A DNA stretch of 64,000 nt from Lucifuga dentata (Eukaryota > Chordata > Actinopteri > Ophidiiformes > Bythitidae). Positions 51,191 through 62,698 of this stretch are shown here, one piece after another. Every line of letters starts with the position of its first letter. Position 1 is the first letter of the stretch. The position numbers were made by a program, and so were the translations under genes. Below the pieces are notes generated by a model that was not told the origin of the DNA, made no database searches, and saw only the letters and a list, made by a program, of their open reading frames with translations. The stretch is taken from assembly GCA_014773175.1 (NCBI GenBank), contig VXCM01001558.1:163555-227554 (forward strand), read 5' to 3'.

Positions 51191-54100
51191 TCAGCATCCT
51201 ATCTGCTCCACCGTCGTCTCAGACACTACGGGCAAGATGAGATGGGAGATGCGGCTCCACAACCCACCAAACTTGTCAATGTCCATCCTATTGAAGGCAG
51301 TTTGCTTGTTGGAGCCCACCAACCTCTCCTTCACATAGTCTTGCACCATCTCTTCCACATCCTTTAGACTCAGCTCAGCCCTGAGCTCATCCTGAGGCAA
51401 CAGCACTGTAAACGTTAAGAACACCTGCTTGTAGGCAGCGTTCTCATGGTCACAGTAGCGATAGAAAATGAGGGTGGAGCCTGGAGGGAGCTCCTCCAAG
51501 TGGTGAATAACAGCCGCGGGCTTGTCTCCTTCAAAAGCTGCCCGCAACTGGTTGTCAATGTCTAGTTTGACCTGGTTGCTGTCCTGGCTGGCTTTACTGG
51601 ATCCATTAATATGGAGGACAGAGGCGTTGAGGGCAGAGGAGAAGGCGGAGGCCAGGCTCTGGGCCAGGCACCATAGCGTCCTCTCAGCCCTGCGGCCCGC
51701 AGTCAGCATCAGGCTGACCGGTTCTGTGGGCTGGGCTGTCAGGAGATGCCTCTCCAGGTGGATCTTGCTCCTCCTCCAAAGTTCAGGATGCTGGCTGGGA
51801 AACTGAGTCTCCAGGTCAGAAAAATGAGCTGCAAACATTCCTGGTTCCACAGGCTGAGAGGGAAAATCTCCAATATCTGCAGTTCCAAAGATCACAGATG
51901 GATTCTTGTACACATGCAAGGCAGCAGAGCTGAGCAGCACCAGGAGACCCAAAAGCCATGAATACCAGATGAATCCTGAAAAGACATAAGAACATGTTCA
52001 AAGGTTGGTAATAATGTAGTTTGAGTATATATGTAAAAAGCTGAAATAGCTGAAATGGTTGGAGCTTACCACTACAGGAATGCCCAGATCTTTTCTTGGT
52101 AGCAGCAGATTTCTGTCCTTTTTCCTTACCCTTCTTTTCTGAAATAAAGTTTGATTTAATACATCTCAAAGATGTCTTTGATGAATTAAAGATTTCTAAG
52201 GACTGTAACATTTACAGTAAATGAAGCTGTGTTACCTTGTTTTCTGTGCTGAACACTTTGTGTTTGTGCAGGAATGTTATGCACATGTTGTCGTGTTGTG
52301 TAGGGTAACTCAGACGTTGGATACACCCTCCGGGCATCATGATTAACCTTGGGAGCACCTAAAGATGGGACAGAACTTAATAATGTAACAATCGGTCATC
52401 TGTCTAAACTGCTAATGTATTGTGGAAAGCAAAATTTCCCACCATGACTCAATTGCTTGCATGTGGCTTATAAACATATAGTTCTGACTGGACAGGAATT
52501 TCAAAACTCACTTATCAACTAAGCTTTTCTACAGCAGCAAGAATAATATGCAACACAATCTGTACACAATACCAGCACTCTTGGCTTTCTCCTCCATCCT
52601 CTCCTTGTACGCTGCCATACTGCTGCTTCTGGAAATCTGCACATCATGCCTGTTCTCCAGTCTGAGCTGGGGGCTAGATTTGGTCGTGGCTGCAGGTTCT
52701 TTTGTTGATAGTTTTACTGGAAAAGAAAAAAAGCCTGAGTGAGAAAAAAAAGCATTAGTCATATCCTTCATTCATAAGATCATTCCAATGCTGAGCGAGG
52801 GCCCAGTGTTATCCTACCTCTCTCAATTGTTATCGAGTCTGTGTCTTTATTTTCCACAAAAATGGGTCGACAGCGCTCCAGGACCACACGCGGGGCTAAA
52901 TTGACATCTCGAAAAGGTTCTGTTTTAAACCAAGAGAAAAGCTCTGAATTTAAAAATGAAAGAAAAGCTTCAAAATGATAATTGATTGAATGTGATGGAA
53001 TCAGAAACCAAAAACTTTGGAAAAACTGTAAATCAGAAGCCAATTTTGTCATTGTCAATTTTGCCTGCATCACAGAGATTATGCTTTTTGGGAAACCAAA
53101 TATGAGTATTTGATTCTAAACACTTTGGAAAAGCTCTGTTGTCTCTGATTTTATGTTATTTTGTAATATGAATATAGACTATACAGGATTGCTATGCTTA
53201 TTTTTTAGCAAGTAATAATCACATTATTATTTAATATATCTATAATAATTATGAAGTATATATAGTAATCTAATTTTTATAATTAATGTATGAATAATTT
53301 ACCAAAAAAAAAAAAAAAAANAAAAAAAAAAAAAAAAGCCAATTTTCTCATTTAATCACACCTGTACATTATCTGACAGACATAATGAGACATAAAAAAA
53401 TAAGCCTGTCTGTCAGAGATAATCAAACATGGCCACGGGATATGTCTTAAAAACGTGTCAAATGTGCTGTTCTAATGCAGTAGCCAAATAAGGAGATAGC
53501 ATGGATAAAAATGTGAATATCCTATTCGCATAAATACACCCACAGGAATTTACAACTGCCACTTTATAATAATCACAAAGATGGAAAAGAAAGTGGTGTA
53601 ACCTGGGCAAAACTTTGGTTGATGAGCACTTTGAGTGGACTCTTTTAGGCTAATCCTTTCCTGGTCTTTATTTTTCTCCAGAATTTCATTTGATCCTTGT
53701 ACATCCATCGCAAGTGCATCACCAGAGTCGCCCACTACTTCTGCAGTGTCCAGGCGATTCTTCTTGCTTGGGGTCTCTTAGAAAGGGGAATATGTTACAC
53801 ATATTTTCACATTACACCCAGACACCCAAAGCAGCTATTGCTGAGTTCTAAAACACAAATACCGTTATCTGGAGCATCTCACCTTCATCCTCTGAGGCAA
53901 TCCCTTCATCTCTGGAACCATTAACAGCTGTAACTTGCTTTTCTCCCCTCTTCTTTGTTCTTTTTAGAGGACCTCTGGGGGTCGGTTCAAGGCGAAGCAC
54001 TAAAAACACAGAAAAAGCATAAGGTAAAGCTTTCTTAAATACTGTAAGCTAAAACAAACGCCAAACAGCTAAACTCATTTGTTAGCAATCTTCTAATCTC

Positions 54101-54294
54101 AACACAATTCATAGTTATGAATCCTGCTAGTGTGTAAAAACACAGCAATAAGTAAAGATAAAGCGTGTTGCTACACGTTAGCTTCAAACGCTTATTAGTT
54201 GTCATGTTAACAGTTACTTACTATTAGCTGATGATTGCCTCGTCGATCGTCTCATGGGGAGAGGGGCTTGATTTTGTGATACTTCGGAATCCAT
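51191..54294 (-). CDS. tor1aip1: torsin-1A-interacting protein 1 (LAP1-like)
   Basis: Type II membrane protein of the inner nuclear envelope; its luminal domain activates torsin AAA+ ATPases. Eight exons: 54294-54222, 53999-53883, 53776-53603, 52919-52818, 52716-52573, 52358-52236, 52138-52070 and 51975-51191. They total 1587 nt (528 aa), phases consistent. Every internal exon is a multiple of three and phase 1-1. The nucleoplasmic part (1-267) is basic and low complexity, with MRRSTRQ and LKRTKKRGEK, as in LAP1. The membrane helix (about 270-290, YSWLLGLLVLLSSAALHVY) is encoded at the start of the last exon, followed by the luminal AAA-like domain with FYRYCDHENAAYK and LWSRISHLILPV. The Arg in LWSRISH corresponds to the arginine finger known from LULL1 and LAP1. 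Cys in YCDHE and the terminal Cys match the conserved disulfide pair. The basic N-terminus is why I assign it as member 1; the two paralogues could be named the other way. Confidence 0.9.
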
Positions 54295-54485
54295 TTATGA
54301 TTTCAGTATGTCCAAGTGGCGCCAAAAAAACACTCTACATTTTCATACCAGAGACACACTTCCCTATAAATATTGGGGGAAGCAATTTGTGACAGCATAC
54401 CGCACATATCCGGTGCTATGGATTTCCAAGTGACCATGCTAACCGGTTCTTTTTCCTTGAATGTAAAACGAAGAGATTGTTTATT

Positions 54486-54538
54486 ATCAATCAATCAATC
54501 AATCAATCAATAATCAATAAATAAATAAATAAATAAAT
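54486..54538. repeat. (AATC)n (AAAT)n microsatellite
   Basis: Two adjoining tetranucleotide tracts in the divergent tor1aip promoter region. Confidence 0.85.
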
Positions 54539-55764
54539 CTTTCCATTTAAATTGAATACGAATCATCTGAATACCATTTGGAGTTTTGATGAAACTGTCG
54601 CCAAAAATCAATAAAAAATATTTAAATTAAATTAAATTTAAAAAAAGAAAAAAAAGAAAACTTTTATAATTAAACTTTTGTAAATATGCTAAATGATAAT
54701 AAAAGGTATTCACGGGGAAAACGAAATGATCTCATTCTGTTTTCAACGTGTTTTAGCTCATTCAAACATGAACTATAAACGTATTTGTCACGGGGTGTAA
54801 CGAGATAGAGCACTGTTTTCATTGCCTTGATATTTTTACCAAACTTAATTGAATAAATATATGTAAAACAAAGTGTGTAAACTGAATTTACACTTCTGAA
54901 TATGAAAATTGGCCAGCAGCATTCCTATGCAAGTAACCAGTGACATATTTAAAAGCTAAAGCTCAGTTAAAGTCACCAGACAACATGGTCACTAGTTTAT
55001 CCGGAACACCAGAAATAGGTACAATGATATTGAGCTTCATAGAAACACAAGCATGCAGAAGTTTCCGCCTGGATATTACCGATCTGTCAGTCCGTTTGTG
55101 GGTTAAACTCCACGGGAATGTGATAAGGAAGGTATGTTTGCTACGAAATAAAGTAACAAGTAAAAGCAAATACACTAAAGTTTAATGAAGTTAGACAGAC
55201 TGTTCTATGTAAGCTGCAGACATGTATTTTGAGATGGGGTTAGCTTTGTTGGCTTTCTTAGCGTCTTAGCCTGTCGTTGTTGTTGCCTTAGCTAGCTCCT
55301 CAGTTAGCTAACGAAAATTTGTATTAATCTAATCTTGCTTACAGTTGTTTATTAATTTACTCGATGCTAACCACAGTTTATTTACTTACTGTTCGAACAA
55401 CAACATGTCAAATTAAATGTTTTTTCAGCAAACCCCGGGAAGTCTTCTAACGACATTGGATAGTGACCCATTCCAATTTGATTATTTATTGTTCGAGTTG
55501 TTTATGAAGTAAAAACAAAAATTTGCTGGTTACTGCTTCTTATGACTGATGGCAATCATATGCTACACAACGTATGTTTAAAGAATGGTTCTAGTTTCTT
55601 ACTTGTGGCGACTTTCAGGCCTTATTATTAATTAATATACTTTATGATCCCTGTCACCGTTATTTATACTTATTCACTGAGTATCTTATCCATCTTCAAC
55701 TTGAGCTTAAATGAAGTTTTAATGACTTGTGTGACATGGCTGCTGTAACAAAGCAATTTTCCAC

Positions 55765-55765
<1 letters not shown>

Positions 55766-55813
<48 letters not shown>
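55766..55813. repeat. (CTAT)n microsatellite
   Basis: About 12 units of CTAT, ending some 18 bp before the acceptor of the first coding tor1aip2 exon. Confidence 0.9.
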
Positions 55814-55873
55814 ATCACATTCAAATCAGATTCGAGCCCTGAAATCTTGAGTTTATTGCCCCCATCCAAAGAA

Positions 55874-58817
55874 ATGGCAGAGCAAGACACAGAGATAACC
55901 CCTCAGTATACCACAGGTACTGAAACGCTAAAGCCAAAAGCCAGCAGACTGTATATAGGATCTTTTATTTTTTTTTTTAAAGGAATTATTCACAAATCAT
56001 GTATGTTTTGTATTTAATCAGATGTCACGGGAGGAGAATCACAGTCCACGGCTAGGGCTCAGGTCCCAGTGTGTGATGAACTTAAACAAGAAGAGACTGA
56101 TTCTGCTCAGAATATAAAGCATCAACTTTCACAAGGTAACATCCACCTTTCTGGTCAATAATTCATCCATACATCCATACAGTGTCTTCTTTCCACAATT
56201 TACCTGATTATCTAAATTTTTCCTTTTTTTTTTTTTTTTTNTTTTTTTTTTTTTTTTCTTTACACAATTACAAGATGCAGTTCCACTATCTGCATCCACA
56301 TACAGAAAGACTGAAAGTGACAAAGGTGAAGAAATGGAGCAGGCTGAATTTGCAGGTGAGGAAATGATGTGATCTCATATTTGTTTCTGATTAGCTACAT
56401 AGTCTTTCATAGATAGATCATATTATGTTCTTTTTTTCTACAGACAATGCTGTAGCCAAAGAGGAGACACATCTTTTTACAGAAGGACCTTCACATTTAG
56501 ATATGAACCATGAGCTGAACGTGGAGAAGAACTTTGCCTCTGCACAGATTAGTGAAAGACGTCATGATGATAACAGTGGAGAGTCACAGAGGAATGATAA
56601 GCCAACTATAAAAGCTGATGAGTTGTCTGGTAAGTCTTCTTATCTAGGTCTTGTGACTGAGTCATAAGACTGAGCTTTTTCCAAAAATGGGTAAATATCA
56701 CAATTTGCAGTGATATTTATTTACCCATTTTGGGAAAAGCTTGCTATGAATTAGTCTATCAATGCTGGTGCACAAATCAACTACCTCAACAGCACCTGCG
56801 TACTGAACTCCTTCAGTCACCACAGTATGGCTACAAGTCTCAAGATAGACATTTTCTTATGTGTTCTGTTGGTCATGGAGCAAGTTAACCAACTTCATTC
56901 AATCTCCCGAATCTCTCTCAGTTTCTAAGAAATGGCTAAAGATCCTAAAGAACCATTAACATCATCGCACAAACTATGCCTTTACTACACACTCCTCTGA
57001 CCATTTTTTACAGTGCAAAAGCTCTACTTTGTGACCCTTATTCTCAAGGTCATGGCCAGTCCCTTCAAGTCCCACTTGAAATTTAAGCTTGAATTGTGCT
57101 TGACTTGTTGAAGAAGGCAAATAGTCTTTTATGTAATATTTTGGTGTTTTTGCCCTATTAGATTGGACAGTAGCAAGACAAGAAATATAAGGAGAAACTG
57201 ATATGCAACAAAGGTCCCTGGCTGGACTCAAGTAATACATGTTGTGTTACATATATGTGTGTTAGTTCAGTGTCCCACCATGATGTACCAGACGTTTACT
57301 ATTCTATCATTTCCTTCAGAAAATCCAGCAGTGGAACAGAAAGCACTAGAACTAAACACTTCACCAGCCCAGAGTGACAGAATGGATGAGCAAGAAGACG
57401 GACACACAAGTAGAATTCATGAAGATCCTCCAGCCATTAACAAGATAAACACAGGAGCTGGAGAGGGTGAGCCTGACATTCACATTTTAATGGCTGTTTT
57501 GCATTTATTTGTTATTTGCATTTATTTGGGGTTTTTTTTTCCTCCCCATTGGCCAGATGATGGAAAAAGCTCGGAAAGGCTTTTAGCTTTAGAGGAGGAA
57601 ACGAACGTAACATCCCCGCAGACATTACCACCTCAGGAAACCAGCACGGAGAAAGAGGCAGTTGAACAGAGAAATGATGTTGAGACTGTTGGCCCTGAGG
57701 AAACAAGTCCCAAACATGCAGTGTCAGAGGATACCAGAATTCTTGGAGGTAATGTTTTCTTCTTACACATTTTTAAACTCTCTTGTGTAGACTGTGCTAT
57801 TTTTGGATTGCAATGACCAGTAGTAGAAAAGGAGAAGGTTGCAGTGAAACCTTCAACTCACATGTTCAGACACAGTAGAAATACAGTGCTCTCAGTGTAA
57901 AAAGGAAATTACTGTGTTTGTATATTTACATGTTACAGATGACTTGTGAATAAAAGACTGTTTCAGATGACATGTCTGATTCTCCACAGGAAATATGAAA
58001 TACTTGTTTCTTGGAATAGTTGTCGTACTGGTTGCAGTGCTTGCTCACTATGTCCTCCACCCTGAGCCTCTGCCTGAGAAACAGGATGTGCAGCAAATAG
58101 ACATTTTCCTTCAGCAGTTGGAAAAGGTGAAGACTCAGTTTCCAAGCCAGCGTCCTGAGCTGTGGAGGAGGAGTAGGATCCACCTGGAGAGGCACCTCCT
58201 GACAGCCCGGCCCACGGAGCCGGTTAGCCTGATCCTGACTGCGGGCCTCAGAGCTGANCCTCCTGACAGCCCGGCCCACGGAGCCGGTTAGCCTGATCCT
58301 GACTGCGGGCCTCAGAGCTGAGAGGACGCTGCACTGCCTGGCCCAGAGCCTGGCCTCTGCCTTCTCCTCTGCCCTCAATGCATCTGTTCTCCACATCAAT
58401 GGATCCAGTAAAGCCAGCCAGGACAGTGACCAGGTCAAACTGGACATCGACACCCAGTTACAGGGAGCTTTTGAGGGAGACAAGCCTGTGGCTGTTATTC
58501 ACCGCTTTGAGGAGCTCCCTCCAGGCTCCACCCTCATTTTCTATCGCTATTGCGACCATGAGAACGCTGCCTACAAGAAGACTTTACTGATCTTCACGGT
58601 GCTGCTGGGGGGAGAAGAGGAACTTCCTGCTCAGCTCAGTTTAAGTGTTGTAGAGGAGATGGTGGATGACCACCTTCAGAAGAAGTTCCTCTCCTATGGC
58701 CACCCTGTTGCTTTTGACAAGATGGACCTTGACAAGTATGGTGGGCTGTGGAGCCGCATTTCTCACCTCATCCTGCCTGTGGCAGCAGAGGAAAGGATAA
58801 AACATGAAGGATGCTAG
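55874..58817 (+). CDS. tor1aip2: torsin-1A-interacting protein 2 (LULL1-like)
   Basis: ER/nuclear-envelope membrane activator of torsins. Exons: 55874-55916 (exon begins near 55832), 56022-56135, 56275-56355, 56444-56629, 57320-57466, 57557-57748 and 57990-58817. Collapsing the 64-nt assembly artefact at 58258-58321 gives 1527 nt (508 aa) in perfect frame. The cytoplasmic part (1-254) is acidic and low complexity (starts MAEQDTEITPQ), as in LULL1. The membrane helix (LFLGIVVVLVAVLAHYVL) opens the last exon. The luminal domain carries FYRYCDHENAAYK and LWSRISHLILPV with the arginine finger, and ends in Cys. It is nearly identical to tor1aip1 over long stretches while the N-termini are unrelated. 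The frame stays open upstream of the chosen Met to the exon start, so an upstream start cannot be excluded; the Met resembles the LULL1 N-terminus. AATAAA at 59350-59355 is a likely poly(A) signal. Confidence 0.88.
56673..56741. repeat. long imperfect inverted repeat in a tor1aip2 intron
   Basis: Arms 56673-56701 and 56710-56741 pair over about 28 bases, interrupted by a 4-nt insertion (TTTA) and a single mismatch, with an 8-nt loop. It would fold into a stable stem in RNA or DNA. It might be a tiny palindromic element or a small-RNA-like hairpin; nothing in the sequence decides between these. Confidence 0.6.
58195..58321. other. assembly duplication across an N in the tor1aip2 last exon
   Basis: The 63 bases at 58195-58257 recur exactly at 58259-58321 with one N between. 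The added 64 nt shifts the frame inside the conserved luminal domain. The paralogue has the segment once, and one copy restores an intact frame, so this is almost certainly an assembly error rather than a pseudogene. Confidence 0.9.
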
Positions 58818-60059
58818 CAGACTCAACAGATGAACAATTTTGTTTGCAGTTTAACTTCTGCACTACACTCAGGATCCTGAAGGGGGAAGTAGCTGCAATG
58901 GTTTAAAAACACTGGAAGGTTTCTTGGACGTGTTATAATTATGATGATTACAGATGAAGCATCAGATAGAAATAAGATCGTGACATGAGATAGTTCTTAA
59001 AATGTGTGAACATTCATCATAAATACAGCTTTATTTTGTAATTTTTTTTTTTACAGAATATAGTTGACTGGCACTTTATTCTTTTAGTCATCTAGTGATT
59101 AATGTAATAATAGACTACGTAGAAAATGGAAAGTGATTCAGCAGGGTGATATGTGGATAGTATGTGTCAAATTTTGATTGGAACTGCTGAAATTTTTATA
59201 TATTTTAAAAAGATGAATGATATAAGGTATGTTTTTGTAGATAGTATTGATCACGGATTTACATGGAAGAACTAAAGTTGTATGTTCATTTTTCGTGGTA
59301 AATGTTTTTTTTTTTCTTCCTTCAATTCTCAAATGGCACAATATGCCTTAATAAAAGCTTTTGCATATTACATTTTTATGACCGTGTCAATAGGTAAGAA
59401 ATAAATTTTAATAAAAGAAAATAATCACACGAATGAACTGTGCCTTAAGTATAAATAAAGTTGTAATGACATGCTTGTGGTGTGTTATTGCATGTTGCTG
59501 CTGCTGCTGCTGGGGGGCAGCAAACCACAAACTCAAACTCAAACTCCAGCATGTTTAGCTGCTGTGAGGCGCCTGAGCAACATAAATCCACATGCATCAC
59601 GCTGCTGCAGCTTTGTATTTGACCTCTAAATATTGAATTGCAAGTTAGACCTGAAGAAAACACAAGATTAGGATAGAGCTTTGTGGGTAATTTTAACTTT
59701 CCCAAAATAACAGCACCCTGTGACCATTCTGCTCAACGTGCTGCTTGACAAAGCAATTTCAAGCAGTTCAACTCCTCCTTGCAGTTTGATCAGGTCCGCC
59801 TCCTGTCATCTCTGCTCCAGCAGCAGATGCACTGAGCTCCTGCCCCGAGTGCACCGCTTTCTTAGACTTAAATTACTTTATTATAATGACAAAAATGACT
59901 ATACGCAAAAAAGCTTAACCTTACTTCCTGATGATATTTTTGGATGCTCCAGTCTCATTTTGACTCAGAATCAGGCAATGAAATATTTGGGCAGCTAAAT
60001 TAATTTCTGACGGGCTGTGTCTGCTTAACAGCATACATTATTTCACTCAGCCTCTCAAC
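58818..60059. other. tor1aip2 3' UTR and olfml2b upstream region
   Basis: The 3' UTR of tor1aip2 probably ends near 59370, after AATAAA at 59350. The next 0.7 kb, up to the olfml2b start, should hold its promoter and 5' UTR. There is a small CTG/CTGCTG run near 59495-59510. No other exon seen. Confidence 0.5.
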
Positions 60060-62698
60060 ATGTGGAAGTTATGCATTCTCTTAACTTGCGGTGCGTTTTT
60101 TGCGCGTTGCTCTGCTGCGCCAAAGACGCAGGCTGCAGATTCCGGGACACAACATGATGCCAAACCAGAGCACAGTGACACGCTGCAGGAGGAGATGGAT
60201 GGACAGAAGAATATCCTCTCTAAGGTACGTAGAAAAAGCTCTATTGTTTGTTCATTTCAACTGTTTTCATAAAGTCATCATTGTGCATCTAAGAAATCAA
60301 ACGTCTCTGATTGATCTTGGTGGAACATCCATCCGTCCTCTTCTCTTGTAGCTGCTGGGTGATTATGACAAAGTGAAAGCCCTCTCGGAAGGCTCTGACT
60401 GTCGGTGTAAATGTGTTGTCAGACCCCTGAGCAGGAGCGCCTGTGGGCGGATAGAGGAAGGGAGCGCAACAGCTCAGGACTTCTACACCGTGGAGACCAT
60501 CACATCTGGACCGGAGTGCAAGTGCGCCTGCATCGCCCCTCCGTCTGCGCTCAACCCCTGCGAGGGAGAGTTCAGGCTGAAAAAGCTCAGGGAAGCTGAG
60601 AACGAGAATGTCAAGGTGAAGTGCATTCTCTCTCCATTCTCCACACCAGAGTCTCCAATTAGGCTGAATGCTGCTGTTCTCCTCACCCGCTGAGTTCTAG
60701 AGGCCGTGGTGGTCTGGATTACTGGGGTCATGGAAATAATGTTTTTCACATTCAGTGGAGGATAGCCCCACAGTTCGGATGGGCTGGGGATCATTTTCAC
60801 ATGACATGTTTTTTGTTTTTTTTAAAATTGGTAATCCACTTGATCATTCTGACGGAATCCACTTGATCATTCTAGCTCTCCACCATCCTTGAGCTGCTGG
60901 AGGGATCCTTCTATGGCATGGATCTCCTGAAGCTGCACTCCATCACCAGTAAGCTCCAGGACCGTGTGGGACACATTGAAAAGGTACTGCAGCAATGAAA
61001 AGGAGACTGATGCAAATTCTATATGTAGGAAACATTTTAGATTAAAGAGGTGTTGGTATCCTGCTGAAAACACAATGACTTAATGTCCTTCTGTTCCCCA
61101 TTAAAACTAAACGAGCTGGATCCAAAGCCATTCACCGTGTTTGTTGTAATTTTCGTGACTGTTGGTGATTTAAAGTAGAACTGGCTTCTGGATTCAGTGG
61201 GTCCAATAAAATTCTCCCATTGGGACAATTATCTGCTTTAGTAGGGCTCCTCTTCATCAACCAGCTGCATAGAAACCTGGCAGCAGAGTCCAGGCTTTCC
61301 AGCACATGTGGAAGTTAATATCTGCTTGAGGCGCTGACACCCCCACCCCCAAATAAGGAGCTGATTAGACTTATTATTATGGGCCAGGGAAAACCTTTAG
61401 TCTTTCATTAGTTAGTGCAACCAGTAGTTATTTATTTGGTTACCTAAAATGACTTTAGGATTACAATTGGGCATGAATGACACATTATTAAATGATTTAG
61501 CGTAATATTTTCCAGAACGCAGTAAAGTAAATGTTTTGGTTTAAATGAAATGGCTTAAGACTTTTGGAGTTTGAATGACAAAAGATGTCTTCAATTAAAA
61601 GCAACAGTCAGTTTACTTGCAAAACTGCAATTTGAGAAAGGGAGGTTCAAGGATCATCAATGCTGACAATTGATCAGCTCTACTGCCTTGTAACATCCTG
61701 AAGTTTGGCAACATATACTTTGGCACAGTAGGTGGCGGTAATGTTCCTTTGGAGTGGATGTCAACCACCATTAGAATACAAGAAAAAGAAGATATGCAGG
61801 AGTAGATAGATCTGAATGGATTCAGGACTGTGTGGGTGTCTCTCAGAAAGCACCCTAGCTTCTATGTTTATAGAGTGAATTTGATTTTAGGAATTGATTT
61901 GGTTATTGATTGGGTAAAAATTGGGACAGTGGTGAATTATTTGAGGTGTCACACAATTCAAGAGTGGTTGAGTGGGTTGGGAGGGAGGGGGGTAAACTGT
62001 AGACACACTCAAACATAACAAGAACTATATTAAGTTCTCCTGAAACTGTTTTTACCAGCAGCAATTCATTTATTAATACTTGGTAAAGCAAACTGCACCA
62101 TCTGAAGTGACAGCTGTGATAAAAGCTGAACAGCACGGCACAGAGGCCGGTGCAGCTCAAAGCTTTCCTGCCACATTAAATAAGTTATAAAGGAAATCCA
62201 TTTAAAGATATGAAAAAAATTCTGACTCATTACTCATTACTTTGATATTCAAATTCACATCATCACTGAATATTAGGTCCAAGCATTTTTTTTTTTTTTT
62301 TTTTANTCAGAATATGAGCAGCTTTCATTGAATTTGAAGTTTGAATACATCAATGTTCCTTCCATACTGTTACTATGACTGTTTATCATTGCATCCTCAT
62401 CTCCAAGATAACAGCAATATATTTATTTGTGCATGAATTCACAAAGGCGATGTCTCCGAGCCGCACTGTGGATGAGGTTGGAGCACAGAGGACTCCCCCT
62501 AGCCAGGCAGAGGTGACTGAAATCCCACCCACCACTTCTNTGTCTCCGAGCCGCACTGTGGATGAGGTTGGAGCACAGAGGACCCCCCCTAGCCAGGCAG
62601 AGGTGACTGAAATCCCACCCACCACTTCTGTCCACCCGCATCAGGACAGGAAGAGGCTCAGTGAGCTAAACAGAGCAGCAGCATATCAGAACCCAGAG
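60060..62698 (+). CDS. olfml2b: olfactomedin-like 2B, 5' part
   Basis: Secreted extracellular-matrix glycoprotein of the olfactomedin family. Exons seen: 60060-60224, 60352-60615, 60876-60983 and 62447-62698, all joined in phase 0. The signal peptide is [19 protein letters not shown]. Exon 2 carries [20 protein letters not shown], the [10 protein letters not shown] block, [11 protein letters not shown] and [19 protein letters not shown], which track OLFML2B more closely than OLFML2A. Exon 3 holds [20 protein letters not shown]. Exon 4 ends with [11 protein letters not shown], like the AAAYAHPE of mammalian OLFML2B, and stops at a good donor. An exon between 60983 and 62447 may have been missed, since mammals have more sequence there. 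Exon 4 contains an 89-nt duplication with an N that stays in frame. The catalytic-free beta-propeller (olfactomedin) domain lies beyond the right edge. Confidence 0.88.
61722..61792 (+). repeat. possible dispersed repeat with ggtggcggtaatg motif
   Basis: The string cagtaggtggcggtaatg, then gtcaaccacc and a purine-rich agaaaaagaag tail, resembles a short dispersed motif I have seen in vertebrate genomes. I cannot name the family, and the match may be chance. It is in the third intron of olfml2b. Confidence 0.3.
62451..62629. other. assembly duplication across an N in olfml2b exon 4
   Basis: The 89 bases at 62451-62539 recur at 62541-62629 with one N at 62540. The copies differ at one base (t at 62494, c at 62584), as expected from two haplotypes or a read error. 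The insert totals 90 nt, so the reading frame survives and the false 30-residue repeat would go unnoticed in a predicted protein. Confidence 0.85.

Larger units (their letters stand above)
54295..55873. promoter_or_regulatory. shared upstream region of tor1aip1 and tor1aip2
   Basis: The two genes are divergent, with their start codons about 1.6 kb apart. A strong donor (aggaag then gtatgt) at 55132 marks a likely non-coding first exon of tor1aip2, and an acceptor before 55832 begins its first coding exon. This leaves at most about 0.8 kb between transcription starts, so a bidirectional promoter is plausible. An AATC/AAAT repeat (54486-54538) and a CTAT microsatellite (55766-55813) lie here. 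No core promoter element is obvious. Confidence 0.4.

Noticed and set aside
58195..58321. tor1aip2 as a pseudogene because of a frame break
   Set aside because: The break coincides exactly with an N and a 63-nt exact duplication; a single copy restores a full, conserved frame.
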